A stretch of 64,000 bases of DNA from DASPWW01 sp963841715 (GCA_963841715.1 CAWJDP010000002.1:248001-312000), one strand, 5' to 3'; counted from the first letter of the stretch, positions 27,708-37,549 are shown. Program-made: numbers and translations. Notes: generated by a model not told the origin, from the sequence alone.

Positions 27708-28184
27708 TTAGTCGGTGTTGGTCGCCGGCTCGGCGTCTGTCGGGTCGGCGCCAGCCGCCGCCCGTCGCCGGCGCACCACGAAGACTGCGCCGGCCCCTGC
27801 AATTCCTACGAGCGCGATCAGCAACAAGATGATGCCGGTGTTGCTCGACGAGTCCGAGCTGACACCGGGGACGTTGTGGGCGGCCGTCGCGGTCCCGTCG
27901 CCGCCCTTGCCGTTCGGACCGTTGCCGCTTCCGCCGCCCGCGCCCACGGCGTTCTTGCCGTGCTTGCCGTGCTTGCCGGACGCGGTGCCGTTCGACCCCT
28001 TGCCGGACTTGAGCGAGCTGTTGCCGCCGGCGCCGGGCTGGTCGAGCGTGTACTCGTCCTGCGCCGAGTTCGCAAGCGCTCCGGTTGGGCCGATCAGAGC
28101 AGGGACGACGGTCGTGGCTGTGGCCACGAGAACGCAGGCGGCCAGCCGCCTGCACCGCTTAGACTTGCTCGCCCCTTGCCTCAT
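27708..28184 (-). CDS. Exported Gly/Ser/Lys-rich protein with C-terminal membrane anchor
   Basis: 158 residues: signal peptide (LAACVLVATATTVVPALIGP), a low-complexity Gly/Ser/Asn/Lys stretch (about residues 50-110, with SGKHGKHGKN), one membrane helix (TGIILLLIALVGIAGAGAVFVV) and a basic RRRR stop-transfer followed by a polar tail. It has the layout of a cell-wall-spanning anchored protein without a sortase motif. Contiguous with the Lys-rich hydrolase gene, so it may be its surface partner. No family recognised. Confidence 0.6.
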   Translation of the reverse strand: MRQGASKSKRCRRLAACVLVATATTVVPALIGPTGALANSAQDEYTLDQPGAGGNSSLKSGKGSNGTASGKHGKHGKNAVGAGGGSGNGPNGKGGDGTATAAHNVPGVSSDSSSNTGIILLLIALVGIAGAGAVFVVRRRRAAAGADPTDAEPATNTD

Positions 28185-28190
28185 CGAACC

Positions 28191-30194
28191 GTGGGAAGAC
28201 TAGCGACTCAGTCGCCGGCCCGTGCAAGCAGCCGACGCTCGCTGAAACACGCGGGCACCGTAGCAGTTGCGGTCGCCTATACAGCGCTGTCGCTTCCGGA
28301 CGGCGGCGGCGGGTCCGAGGCGATCTCGATCGGGGCGCTCCTCGTCTGGTGGGCTGTGATCGTCGGGCTCGCGGTCGGCGGGTGGCCGCGGACGGAGGTG
28401 CCGCGCCCGGGACTCGTCGCCGGAGCCTGCCTCGGGGGCCTCGCGGCGCTGACGTTGCTGTCGCTGGCCTGGGCGAACGACGACGGCAAGGCGTTCATCG
28501 AGTTCGTCCGCGTCTCGGGCTACCTCGGTCTGCTCGTGCTCGTCCTGATCAGCTCGCCGGCGGGCGGCAGCCGCTCGTGGCTCAACGGGCTCGCGATCGG
28601 GCTCGTCACCGTCGCCGCGCTTGCGCTCGGGAGCCGGCTTGTCGGATTCCTGCCCGGCGCGCGCGAGGTCAGCGCGCTGCTCCCGGCCGACCGCGGCCGG
28701 CTCAGCTATCCGATCGGGTACTGGAACGGGCTCGCGGCCGCGATGGCGACCGGGGTCGTGCTGGTCACCTGGGTCGGGGCAGTCGCCGGCTTGCGGCAGG
28801 CGAGGACGCTCGCGGTCGCCGCGCTGCCGGCATGCGGGCTGGCGCTGTTCATGACCTCGTCGCGGGGCGGGATGGGGGCGACGGCCGTCGGCCTGATCGT
28901 CCTCGTCGCGCTGGTGCCGCGGCGCGCGCCGCTGCTCTGGGGCCTCGCGATCGGCGGTGCCGGCGCCGGGATCCTGATCGGGATTGCGGCGACGATGTCC
29001 GAGCTCCTGGACAGGCCCTCGGCGCCGGCCTCGGTCTCGCAGGGACACGTCCTGTTCTTCGCGGTCCTGGCCGTCACCGCGGCGGTCGGGGCGGCGCGTT
29101 ACCTGGCCGATCAGCGCATCGGGACTGCCCGCCTGGCGCGGATCCCTCGCCCGGCGCTCGCGGTGCTCGCCGTGGCCCTCGTCGTCGGAATCGCGGTCGC
29201 GAACCCGATTGCGAGGTTCAACGACTTCAAGAGCCCGCCCCAGCTGCCGAAGCCCGGCTCGGCGACCCCGGCGAGCAAGCTGTCCAGCGAGACGAGCAGC
29301 GGCCGCTACCAGTTCTGGCAGTCGGCGATCGACGCCTACAAGAGCGACCCCGTCACCGGGATCGGCGCCGGCGAGTTCGAGTCGTACTGGAACCTCAACG
29401 GGACGCTGAACACGACGATCCGCCACGCCCACTCGCTGTTCCTCGAGACGCTCGCGGAGCTCGGGGTCGCGGGCCTGCTGCTCGTACTCGGTTTCCTCGG
29501 GTCCGGGCTCGCGTCCGGCTGGCGCCGCTGGCGCACGCGCCTCGACAGGGCCGAGATCGCGGTCGCGCTCGCGGTCCTCGCCGCCGGGATCGTCTCCGCG
29601 GCGCTCGAGTGGACGTGGTACCTGACGGCGACCTTCGTGCCGGTGATTGTCGCCGTCGCACTGCTGACGGGGCCGGCGACGCAGCCGGCGCCGGCGACGC
29701 GATGGAGGACCGGAAGTGGCAACGGCAACGGTGCCGCGCCTTCGCGACCCCCGTCGCGCGGTCGCTTCGGCTGGGGCGTCGCGACGCTGCTCGCGGGATG
29801 GACGTCGATCCTCGCGGCGCTGTCGCTGCTGCTGACCGCGGCGCGGCTCAGCGACAGCCAGGCCGACGCGCGCAACCGCGACTACCCGGCGGCGGCGGAG
29901 GCGGCGGAGGACGCCCAGACCCTGCAGCCGTGGTCCGCCGAGCCACGGCTCCAGCTCGCGCTCGTTTACGAGGCCGAGGGTCACCTCAACCAGGCTCGCT
30001 CGACGCTCAACGAGGCGATCGCGCGCGCACCGTACGACTACCGGATCTACCTCGTCGCGGCGCGGATCGACGCCGCCCGGGGCAGGCACCGCGTCGCCCT
30101 GGGGGAGCTGAAGACGGCCGAGTCGATGACCCGACAGCCGGACCTGATCGCCGCCCAGAAGCGCCCGATCCTGCACGGAGAGGTCCCAAGATGA
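28191..30194 (+). CDS. O-antigen ligase/polymerase-like membrane protein with C-terminal TPR-like tail
   Basis: Up to 667 residues. About twelve membrane segments are followed by the Wzy/WaaL-type loop (SSETSSGRYQFWQSAIDAYK, GIGAGEFESYWN, HAHSLFLETLAELGVAGLLL), in which the RxxxW and HxHxxxL elements are typical. The last 110 residues are TPR-like helices (AAEAAEDAQTLQPWSAEPRL, ARSTLNEAIARAPYDYRIYL). It probably polymerises or ligates polyprenyl-linked glycan. I use the GTG at 28191, only 6 bases from the divergent gene; a start further downstream is possible. A longer open frame upstream is the antisense shadow of the hydrolase genes. Confidence 0.75.
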   Translation: MGRLATQSPARASSRRSLKHAGTVAVAVAYTALSLPDGGGGSEAISIGALLVWWAVIVGLAVGGWPRTEVPRPGLVAGACLGGLAALTLLSLAWANDDGKAFIEFVRVSGYLGLLVLVLISSPAGGSRSWLNGLAIGLVTVAALALGSRLVGFLPGAREVSALLPADRGRLSYPIGYWNGLAAAMATGVVLVTWVGAVAGLRQARTLAVAALPACGLALFMTSSRGGMGATAVGLIVLVALVPRRAPLLWGLAIGGAGAGILIGIAATMSELLDRPSAPASVSQGHVLFFAVLAVTAAVGAARYLADQRIGTARLARIPRPALAVLAVALVVGIAVANPIARFNDFKSPPQLPKPGSATPASKLSSETSSGRYQFWQSAIDAYKSDPVTGIGAGEFESYWNLNGTLNTTIRHAHSLFLETLAELGVAGLLLVLGFLGSGLASGWRRWRTRLDRAEIAVALAVLAAGIVSAALEWTWYLTATFVPVIVAVALLTGPATQPAPATRWRTGSGNGNGAAPSRPPSRGRFGWGVATLLAGWTSILAALSLLLTAARLSDSQADARNRDYPAAAEAAEDAQTLQPWSAEPRLQLALVYEAEGHLNQARSTLNEAIARAPYDYRIYLVAARIDAARGRHRVALGELKTAESMTRQPDLIAAQKRPILHGEVPR

Positions 30195-30291
30195 GCGCGA
30201 TCGGCCGAATTGCGAGGCATCGACCGTGCGTCCGGATTGCTTGCGTGCCCGCCCAGGCTTGGGCTAAGCTCAGCGTTCAGTCGAGGCGGGC

Positions 30292-31782
30292 ATGCGAGGA
30301 CGGGATGGGATGACGCGTGACGTCGAAAGCAGTGCGGGGGCAGTTGCGGTCGACGAGGCGCGTCCGGAGCGGACGCCGGAGCTCGAGAGTCGCGCCGTCG
30401 TCCGGATCCTGATTCGCGGCGCGTCGGAGCGCCAGCCGCGATGGTGGCGCGACGCGCTCCGTCGGCGCATGCTCGCAATCGCGGACACCGTCGCCGCGAT
30501 CGTCGCCAGCGTCGTCACCGTCGCGGCCGTTTCCGTCGGGTCGGTGGTTTGGGCGATCGTGCTGCTTCCGATCTGGATCCTGCTCGCGAAGCTGCTCGGG
30601 CTCTATGACCGCGACCACAGGGCGATCCGCCACCTCACCGCCGACGAGCTGCCGTCGATCGCGGCGTGGGCGGCGGTCGGCGTTGCCGCGATCGCCTTGG
30701 TGCTGCCGCTGACGCCGGCGGATTCGATCACCCCCGGCGCGGCGATGATCGGGTGGATCGCCGGCGTCGGCGCCGCGTTCGTGCTCCGCGCCTCGGCGCG
30801 GGGGCTGTGGCGGCGGATGACGCCGCGCGAGCGCGTTGTCGTCGTCGGCGACGGGGAGCTCGCGCTCGCCGTGCGCCGCAAGGTCGAGCTGTTCCGCGAC
30901 ATGCATCTCAGCCTCGTCGACGAGATCGAGGGGCGGAGGATCCGTACTGCGGCTCGCTCCTCGCGGCCGATCGAGTCGCAGGTCGCGCGAGTCGACCGGA
31001 TCATCGTCGCCTCGGAGCGGATCGATCCCGACATGATCGGCCGTTTGGCCGCAGCATGCAGGACGCGCCAGGTGAAGCTGAGCGTCGTCTCACCGCTGCG
31101 CGGACGGGCGGGGCCGACGCCGCTGATCTCGCAGGTCGCCGACCTCCCGGTGCTCGAGTACGACACCTGGGACGTGTCGCGCTCGACCGTGCTGCTGAAG
31201 CGCACCTTCGACATCCTGTTCGCCGGACTTGCGCTGCTGATGCTGGCTCCGTTCGTGCCGCTGATCGCGCTCGCGATCAAGCTCGACAGCCGCGGGCCCG
31301 TGTTCTTCACCCAGCTTCGCGCCGGCGTCAACGGGCGCCCGTTCCGGCTGTTCAAGTTCCGGACGATGAGGGAGGACGCGGAGGAGGCGCTCTCCGACGT
31401 GCTCTCCTTCGACGAGCTCGAGGAGCCGATGTTCAAGCTCCGCGAGGACCCGCGGGTGACCCGGGTCGGCAGCGTGCTTCGCCGGCTCAGCCTCGACGAG
31501 CTCCCCCAGCTCCTCAACGTGCTCCGCGGCGAGATGAGCGTCGTCGGTCCCCGGCCCGAGCAGATCGAGCTCGTCGAGCGCTATCGGCCCGAGCACCGGT
31601 TCCGACTCCGGGTCAAGCCCGGGATGACGGGCCCGATGCAGGTCTTCGGGCGGGGCGAGCTCACGTTCGCGGAGCGCCTCTCGGTCGAGCTGGACTACGT
31701 GGAGAACATGTCGCTGACGCGCGACCTGCGGATCCTCTTCCTCACGTTCCCCGTGCTGTTCCGCGGGACCGGCGCCTACTGA
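30292..31782 (+). CDS. Polyprenyl-phosphate sugar-1-phosphate transferase (WcaJ/WbaP type)
   Basis: 496 residues: four N-terminal membrane segments, a nucleotide-binding-like middle (ERVVVVGDGELALAVR), a fifth segment (FDILFAGLALLMLAPFVPLI) and the catalytic domain: KLDSRGPVFFTQLRAGVNGR, FRLFKFRTMREDAEE, RVTRVGSVLRRLSLDELPQL, MSVVGPRPEQIELVERY and RVKPGMTGPMQV. These are the diagnostic motifs of the bacterial sugar transferase family, which starts a glycan on undecaprenyl phosphate. ATG 30292 has GAGGCGGG upstream; ATG 30310 is an alternative. Confidence 0.9.
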   Translation: MRGRDGMTRDVESSAGAVAVDEARPERTPELESRAVVRILIRGASERQPRWWRDALRRRMLAIADTVAAIVASVVTVAAVSVGSVVWAIVLLPIWILLAKLLGLYDRDHRAIRHLTADELPSIAAWAAVGVAAIALVLPLTPADSITPGAAMIGWIAGVGAAFVLRASARGLWRRMTPRERVVVVGDGELALAVRRKVELFRDMHLSLVDEIEGRRIRTAARSSRPIESQVARVDRIIVASERIDPDMIGRLAAACRTRQVKLSVVSPLRGRAGPTPLISQVADLPVLEYDTWDVSRSTVLLKRTFDILFAGLALLMLAPFVPLIALAIKLDSRGPVFFTQLRAGVNGRPFRLFKFRTMREDAEEALSDVLSFDELEEPMFKLREDPRVTRVGSVLRRLSLDELPQLLNVLRGEMSVVGPRPEQIELVERYRPEHRFRLRVKPGMTGPMQVFGRGELTFAERLSVELDYVENMSLTRDLRILFLTFPVLFRGTGAY

Positions 31783-31797
31783 AGCGCCCATCCGCGA

Positions 31798-32769
31798 CTG
31801 AGCTCCCGCCACCGTTCGCTGATCGTCCCGTCGCAGGGCCGCCCGCAGCGGCTCGCGAGACTGCTGGCCTCGCTCGCGGCGCAGACGGTCGAGCATCAGA
31901 CGATCGTCGTCGACAACGGCTCGGCGGGCGGCGGAGATCTCCGCCGCGTGCACGGAGTTCGACGGGGTCGAGGCGGTGCGCTCGAGGCCAACCTGGGGTT
32001 CTCGCGCGCGGTCAACCTCGGTGCCCGGCGCGCCGAGGGCGACGCGCTCGTCCTCGTCAACGACGACTGCGTCTGCGACCCCGAGTTCGTCGAGCGGCTC
32101 GCCGCCGCGCTCGACCCCGCGGCGGGCGTCGTCGATGGCCGCCGGGGTGCATCCGCGACGGCGTCGATCCGGGCCGGATCGACACCGCCGGGATCGAGCT
32201 CGACGCGACGCTGCTCGGCTTCGACTACCTGAACGGGAGCCGGTCGCCGCGCTCGACCGCGCCGCCGACCCGATCGGGCCGTGCGGCGGCGCGGCGGCGA
32301 TCGACGCGGACCGAGTTCGAGGCCGTCGGCGGCTTCGACGAGCGGTTGTTCGCCTACTGGGAGGACGTCGACCTCGCGCTGCGCCTGCGACTGCGCGGCG
32401 GGCGCTGCGCGCTCGCCGCCGGGCGCGCGGGCGACGCACGAGCACTCCGGCACGCTCGGCTCGGGCTCGGCGCGGAAGAACTACCTGATGGGGTTCGGCC
32501 GCGGATACGTGCTCCGCAAGTGGCGTGTGGTCACGCCCGAACCGGCTGCCGGGGGTCTTCGCCCGCGACGCCGTCGTCTGCGGCGGCCAGCTCTCTTCGA
32601 CCGCAACGCGGCCGGGGTCCGCGGCCGCATCGACGGCTGCAGGGCGGCGACGCCGAGCGAGGAGCTACCGGCCGAGATCGTCGCCGCGGCGCCGCGGACG
32701 ACGCCGGGCCTCGTCGCGTCGCTTCGCCGCCGCGCTGCGCGCAGGCGGCGGATCCGGCACGGCGTCTAG
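31798..32769 (+). CDS. Family 2 glycosyltransferase (several frameshifts)
   Basis: Pieces in three frames reconstruct one enzyme of about 320 residues: SLIVPSQGRPQRLARLLASL, TIVVDNGSA, NLGFSRAVNLGARRAEGDAL, VLVNDDCVCDPEFVERLAAA (metal site), GFDYLNG, then EFEAVGGFDERLFAYWEDVD and LALRLRLRGGRC. Breaks fall near 31935, 32135, 32240, 32315 and later around 32425 and 32545. No standard start codon precedes the first motif in frame, so the start is a guess. The stop overlaps the stop of the convergent glycosyltransferase (CTAG). Confidence 0.65.
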
Positions 32770-33657
32770 GTCCGGAGAGAGCTAGACCGGCGGCGGCGGA
32801 GCGCGCCGGCGACAGCGGAGGCGGCGAGCTTGAGCGCGATCCCCGCATAGACGGCGGCGTTGAGGGGCGGGCTGCGGTCGGCGCGCGTAGTGCTTGCGGT
32901 AGAAGCGGTACATGCCGCAGTGGAAGGCCCGGTTCGAGCCGCGGGCGCGAGTCGGCCCGCTGCGTCCCGCCCTTGACGTGGATCGACGGTCGCCGACGGC
33001 TCGTACCAGGTGATCCAGCCGCGCTCGGCGAAGCGGTAGCAGAGGTCGAGGTCCTCCATGTACATCCAGTAGCCCTCGTCGAAGAGCGCCGACCTGGTCG
33101 AGCGCCGCGCGGCGGAGCAGCATGAAGGCGCCGTTGACGGCGTCGACCGGGCCCTGAGCGACGTCGGGCGCCGCGGTACGCGGCGAGCGCGCCGCCGCCG
33201 CGGCGGCCGAGGCCGGTGAAGTGGGCGAGCGAGCTCAGCGGGGTGGGGAAGTGAGCGCTTCGCGGCGTGGTCGAGGCTGCCGTCCTCCTGCATCGAGCGC
33301 GCGGGCCGCGAGATCCGACCTCGGGGCGCTCGCGCATCAGCTCGAGCAGCGGTCGAGCGCGCCCGCGCGTCGACGGCGGCGTCCGGGTTCAGCGCGAGCA
33401 CGTACTCGGCGTCGGACTCGCGGATGCCGAGGTTGTTCGCGGCGCCGAAGCCGAGGTTCTGCGCTCGCGGTCAGCCGCACGTCCCGAACTCGCGCCGCAC
33501 CATCTCGGCGGTGCCGTCGCCGGACGCGTTGTCGACGACGTGGACGCTCATCGACGCGCCGGTGCGTGGTCGCGCAGCGAAGCGAGGCAGTCGCGCGAGC
33601 AGACGCCTCGCAGCGGTAGGAGACGATGACGACGTCGAGCGATCCCGGCTCGGGCAC
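32766..33657 (-). CDS. Family 2 glycosyltransferase (several frameshifts)
   Basis: Recovered in pieces: VPEPGSLDVVIVSYRCEA at the N-terminus, VDNASGDGTAEMV and NLGFGAANNLGI (after correction), ALNPDAAVDA (metal site), MQEDGSLDHAAKRSLP, DEGYWMYMEDLDLCYRFAER (catalytic region) and ALKLAASAVAGALRRRR at the C-terminus. About 296 residues, GT-A fold, resembling rhamnosyl- or mannosyltransferases. GTG start at 33657. Single-base indels lie near 33595, 33560, 33465, 33360, 33250, 33170, 33090, 32985, 32945 and 32880, one of the densest error patches in the window. Confidence 0.65.
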
Positions 33658-33688
33658 GGCCGCGAGGTTCGCTCGCGTGCGCGCTGCG

Positions 33689-35440
33689 CTAGTGCTCGAG
33701 GACGAGTCCGAGGAACCGCTTCGTGCGCTCCTCCTTCGGGTTGTCGAGCACCTGCGCGGCTCGCCCTCCTCGACGATCACGCCCTCGTCCATGAAGACGA
33801 CGCGGTCGGCGACCTCGCGCGCGAAGCCCATCTCGTGCGTGACGACGATCATCGTCATCCCCTCGCGTGCGCAGCTCACGCATCACGTCGAGGACCTCCT
33901 TGACGAGCTCGGGGTCGAGCGCGCTGGTCGACCTCGTCGAAGAGCATCAGCTTCGGGTCCATCGCCAGCGCCCGGGCGATCGCGACGCGCTGCTGCTGGC
34001 CGCCCGACAGGCGCGCCGGGTACTCGTCGACTTTGTCGGCGAGGCCGACGCGCGTCAGCAGCTCGCGCCCGCGTCCGATTGCCTCGCCGCTTCCCCAAGC
34101 CCCTGACCCGGATCGGCGCCTCGGTGACGTTCTCGATCGCGGTCATGTGCGGGAACAGGTTGAAGCGCTGGAAGACCATCCCGATCTCGCGAGCGACTCT
34201 GCGCGACCTCGCGCTCCTTCATCTCGTAGAGCTTTTTGCCACGCTGCCGGTAGCCGACAAGATCGCCGTCGACCCAGAACCGTCCGCCGTCGATCTTCTC
34301 GAGGTGGTTGACGCAGCGCAGAAATGTCGACTTGCCGGATCCCGACGGCCCGATCAGGCACATCACGTCCCCGGGGCCGACCCTCAGCGAGATGCCCTTG
34401 AGCACCTCGAGTCGCCCGAAGCGCTTGTGGACCTCCTCGGCCTGGACCATCGCGTCGCTCATCGGTGGTCCTCCGGCGAGGCGTCGGCTTCTCATCGCGG
34501 TCGGGACGTCGGCGTGCCGCGGCCAGAATCCGCTGCGGATCCGCTCCAGCAGCGTCGGCGGCGGCTGGCGGGAGGTGCCCCGCCCGTAGTAGCGCTCGAT
34601 GTAGTACTGGCCGATCGAGAGGATCGAGGTCACGAGGAGGTACCAGGCGCTGGCGACGATTAGAAGCGGGATCGTCTGGTAGTTGACGGAGTAGATCAGC
34701 TGCGCCGTGTAGAGCAAGTCGGAGAGGCCGATGAAGGCAACAAGCGACGTTGTCTTCAGCATCGAGATCGTCTCGTTCCCCGTCGGCGGGATGATTACCC
34801 GCATGGCCTGCGGGAGGACGATGCGGCGCATCGTCTGCATGCGTGTCATGCCGAGCGCCTCCGCCGCGTCGTGCTGGCCCTCGTCGACGGAGATGATCCC
34901 CGCCCTCACGATCTCGGACATGTAGGCGCCTTCGTTGAGTCCGAGCGCAAGGGTGGCGGCGACGAACGGCGTGATTACATCGTTTGCGTTCAGGTGTATG
35001 AACGATGGGCCGAATGGGATGCCCAAGTCGATGCTGGGGTAGACCGCGGAGATGAAGTTCCAGAACAGGATCTGGACGAGCACCGGGGTGCCGCGGAGCA
35101 GCCAGATGTAGATCCAGCTCGCGCTGCTGAGCAGCGCGTTCGCGGACAGTCGCATCAGCGCGAGGACGATCCCGAGGAAGATCCCGATCACCATCGATAG
35201 TGCCGTGAGCTCGAGCGTCTTGACGAGTCCCTCGAGGATCCGGCTCGAGAACAGGAAGTGCTCTACGACGTCCCAATGGAACCGAGGGTTCGTCGCGACC
35301 GAGCGGATGAGCGACGCAGCGAGGATGACGACAATCGCCGCGGCGATCCAACGGCCCGTATGGCGGACGGGAACCGCCTGAATCTCTTCAGGCGGTTCCC
35401 TCCGCGCGGTCTGTGCTGTCGCGCCGACCGAGTCGGCCAC
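33689..35440 (-). CDS. Amino-acid ABC transporter, permease-ATPase fusion (frameshifts in the ATPase part)
   Basis: Residues 1-320 are a HisM-type permease: RILEGLVKTLELTALSMVIG, ALSMVIGIFLGIVLALMRLS, LRGTPVLVQILFWNF, and the EAA loop SVDEGQHDAAEALGMTRMQT with RRIVLPQAMRVIIPPTGNE. Without a stop, the same frame runs into the ATPase: MVQAEEVHKRFGRLEVLKGI, Walker A CLIGPSGSGKSTFLRCVNHL. After an indel near 34200, MVFQRFNLFPHMTAIENVTE and MIVVTHEMGFAREVADRVVF follow, with further shifts near 34085, 33935 and 33870. An internal ATG at 34462 would make a separate ATPase. Adjacent to the binding protein and divergent from cysM; cystine is a plausible substrate. Confidence 0.75.
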
Positions 35441-35459
35441 GACCCCGTGTCTCCTCCCC

Positions 35460-36410
35460 CTAGCTTGCGGGGACGTTCGTTGGGTTGATCTCGGGGTTAT
35501 CGATCGTGCACGGGCAACCGGTGCTGGCGCCGTTCTTCGCCGTCAGTCCCCAATAGCTGAATATGCGGTCGTACGTGCCGTCCGCCATCACGGCCTTGAC
35601 GGCGCTGAGGACCGGCTTCGAGAGCCCGCCCTTCGGCATCGCGATGCCGTAGGCGGCCGTCCCGTACGGCTCGCCGCTGAGCTTCAGCGCGCCATTCGAC
35701 TGCGATACCGCGTACGAGGCGACCGGCGAGTCGGCCATGCCGACATCGGCGCGACCGCTCGAGATCGACAGGTTGGCGGCGTTCTGGTCGGGGAACACGT
35801 TGACCGTGACACCCGGCTTGCCGTCGGCCTTGCACTTCTTGCTCTGGCCCTGCGCCGCGGTGGCCTGGATCGTGCCGCGCTCCACCCCGACGGTCTGTCC
35901 GCACAGGTCCGCGAGCGACTGGATGTCCGGACCGCCCGATGCCTTGACGTAGAACGACGTTCCAGCCTGCGCATACGAGACGAAGTCGACCGTCTTCTCG
36001 CGCTCCTTCGTGACCGTGAACGACGACATGCCGAGGTCGTACTTGTTCGCGGCGAGGCCCGGAAGAATCGCGTCGAAGGTCACGTTCTTCATGCTCGTCT
36101 GCAGGCCCAGGGCCTGGCCGAGCGCCTTCGCGAGGTCCGCGTCCATGCCGATGATCGTGCCGCCCTTGACGAACTCATCCGGAGGGTAAGTCGCATCGGC
36201 CGCCACGGTCAGCTTCCCGCTCGACTTGACCGAGCTCGGTAGCTGCGCGATCGCCGCCTTGTCCGGCTTCACGTTGATGTTGGGCGTCGCCGTCAAGTTC
36301 TTGCTCGTCGTGGACGAGCCGCCGCCGCTGCTGCCGCATCCGACGACCACAATCGAGGTCGCAAGTACGGCGAGCAGCGCCAGGATCGTCCCGAAGCGCG
36401 CCTTGGTCAT
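35460..36410 (-). CDS. Amino-acid ABC transporter substrate-binding lipoprotein
   Basis: 316 residues. Lipobox VVVGC in LAVLATSIVVVGCGSSGGGS, then a type II periplasmic-binding fold: KLTVAADATYPPDEFVKGGT, IIGMDADLAKALGQALG, FDAILPGLAANKYDLGMSSF, TVTKEREKTVDFVSYAQAG and SGRADVGMADSPVASYAV. These are family 3 (polar amino acid) features. Two Cys pairs (LCGQTVG/KKCKAD and GCPC) may form disulfides. ATG 36410 with AGAGGAG upstream. 19 bases before the permease-ATPase gene, so same operon. Confidence 0.9.
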   Translation of the reverse strand: MTKARFGTILALLAVLATSIVVVGCGSSGGGSSTTSKNLTATPNINVKPDKAAIAQLPSSVKSSGKLTVAADATYPPDEFVKGGTIIGMDADLAKALGQALGLQTSMKNVTFDAILPGLAANKYDLGMSSFTVTKEREKTVDFVSYAQAGTSFYVKASGGPDIQSLADLCGQTVGVERGTIQATAAQGQSKKCKADGKPGVTVNVFPDQNAANLSISSGRADVGMADSPVASYAVSQSNGALKLSGEPYGTAAYGIAMPKGGLSKPVLSAVKAVMADGTYDRIFSYWGLTAKNGASTGCPCTIDNPEINPTNVPAS

Positions 36411-36540
36411 CTCTGAGTGCTCCTCTCTCCGATTCAGCGCGGCTCGGCTGACGCCCGCCGCTCCCTTCACACGCGGACCATATATCTCGGCGGGATTTGC
36501 AGGCACTAACGAAGGCGAGGGACGGGCGGCGGCGCAGCAC

Positions 36541-36558
36541 TATACTTTCGGAAGCTAT
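36541..36558 (+). promoter_or_regulatory. Dyad/-10 element directly upstream of cysM
   Basis: TATACTTTCGGAAGCTAT, with dyad symmetry ATA-N2-TTC/GAA-N2-TAT. The TATACT hexamer ends 10 bases before the cysM ATG, so the mRNA is probably leaderless or nearly so. The reverse strand offers TATAGT for the divergent transporter. Shares TATACTTT-N3-AAGC with the moeZ upstream element. Confidence 0.55.
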
Positions 36559-37525
36559 GGCGGAGGACTCACTCCTCAACAAGCCGTGCGGCGGCCGCTA
36601 CACGAACATCGTCGAGGCGGTCGGCAACACGCCCCTCGTCGAGCTTCCGCGGCTCTCCCCGACGCCGGGCGTGCGGATCTGGGCCAAGCTCGAGGGGCGC
36701 AACCCGACGGGGTCGGTCAAGGACCGCGTCGCGAAGTCGATGATCGAGGACGCCGAGGAGCGCGGGGCGATCGCGCCCGGCCAGACGATCCTCGAGCCGA
36801 CGTCGGGCAACACCGGGATCGCGCTGGCGATGATCTGCCGCCGCAAGGGCTACCCGCTCAAGGCGGTGATGCCCGACAACGTCACCGAGGAGCGCAGCCA
36901 GCTGCTGCGCATGTACGGGGCGGAGATCGTCTACTCGGAGGGCGCGAAGGGCTCAAACGGCGCGGTTGAGCTCGCGCTCGAGATGGCCGAGCAGGACGCC
37001 TCCTATTACATGCCCTACCAGTACGGGAACGAGGCCAATCCCCGCGCTCACTACGAGCACACCGCGCCGGAGATCCTCGAGGAGCTCGACGACATCGCCG
37101 CGTTCGTCGGCGGCCTCGGCACCGGTGGGACACTGATGGGCGTCGGGCGCCGGTTCAAGGAGCACGATCCCGAGACGCTGATCGTCGCCGCCGAGCCGAT
37201 GCAGGGCGAGCTCGTCCAGGGGCTGCGCTCGCTCGACGACGGCTTCATCCCGCCGATCATCGACCTCTCGCTGCTCGACCGCAAGATCATGGTCTCGAAC
37301 CGCGACGCGATCGCATGGACGCAGAAGCTCCTTCACGAGGAGGGCGTGTTCGCGGGCGTCTCCTCCGGGGCGATCGCCTACGTCGCGGACCGGATCGCCG
37401 GCGAGCTCGACGAGGGCAACGTCGTCTTCCTGATCCCCGACGACGGCTGGAAGTACCTCTCGTCCGGCGTGTACACGAAGTCGATCGAAGAGCTCGAGGG
37501 GATCGACTCCACCGTTTGGTGGTAG
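36557..37525 (+). CDS. cysM: CysM-type cysteine synthase (CysO-dependent)
   Basis: 322 residues, PLP fold type II. PLP Lys55 in RNPTGSVKDRVAKSM; phosphate-type loop EPTSGNTGIALAM; PYQYGNEANPRAHYEHTAPE; GGLGTGGTLMGVGRRF; and the C-terminal GWKYLSSGVYTKS, which in mycobacterial CysM belongs to the flexible end that lets it use CysO thiocarboxylate and O-phosphoserine. Resemblance to that enzyme is closer than to CysK. The start is ATG 36557; the frame is open upstream to 36497, but the -10-like element makes the shorter form more likely. It leads an operon with an unknown gene and mec. Confidence 0.9.
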   Translation: MAEDSLLNKPCGGRYTNIVEAVGNTPLVELPRLSPTPGVRIWAKLEGRNPTGSVKDRVAKSMIEDAEERGAIAPGQTILEPTSGNTGIALAMICRRKGYPLKAVMPDNVTEERSQLLRMYGAEIVYSEGAKGSNGAVELALEMAEQDASYYMPYQYGNEANPRAHYEHTAPEILEELDDIAAFVGGLGTGGTLMGVGRRFKEHDPETLIVAAEPMQGELVQGLRSLDDGFIPPIIDLSLLDRKIMVSNRDAIAWTQKLLHEEGVFAGVSSGAIAYVADRIAGELDEGNVVFLIPDDGWKYLSSGVYTKSIEELEGIDSTVWW

Positions 37526-37549
37526 GCGCCCGGCCCGTCACGCCGCGCG

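Noticed and set aside
26391..28190. A 600-codon N-terminal extension of the O-antigen-ligase-like frame
   Set aside because: It lies antisense to two clear hydrolase genes and a secreted protein and has no coding character; the membrane protein begins at or after 28191.
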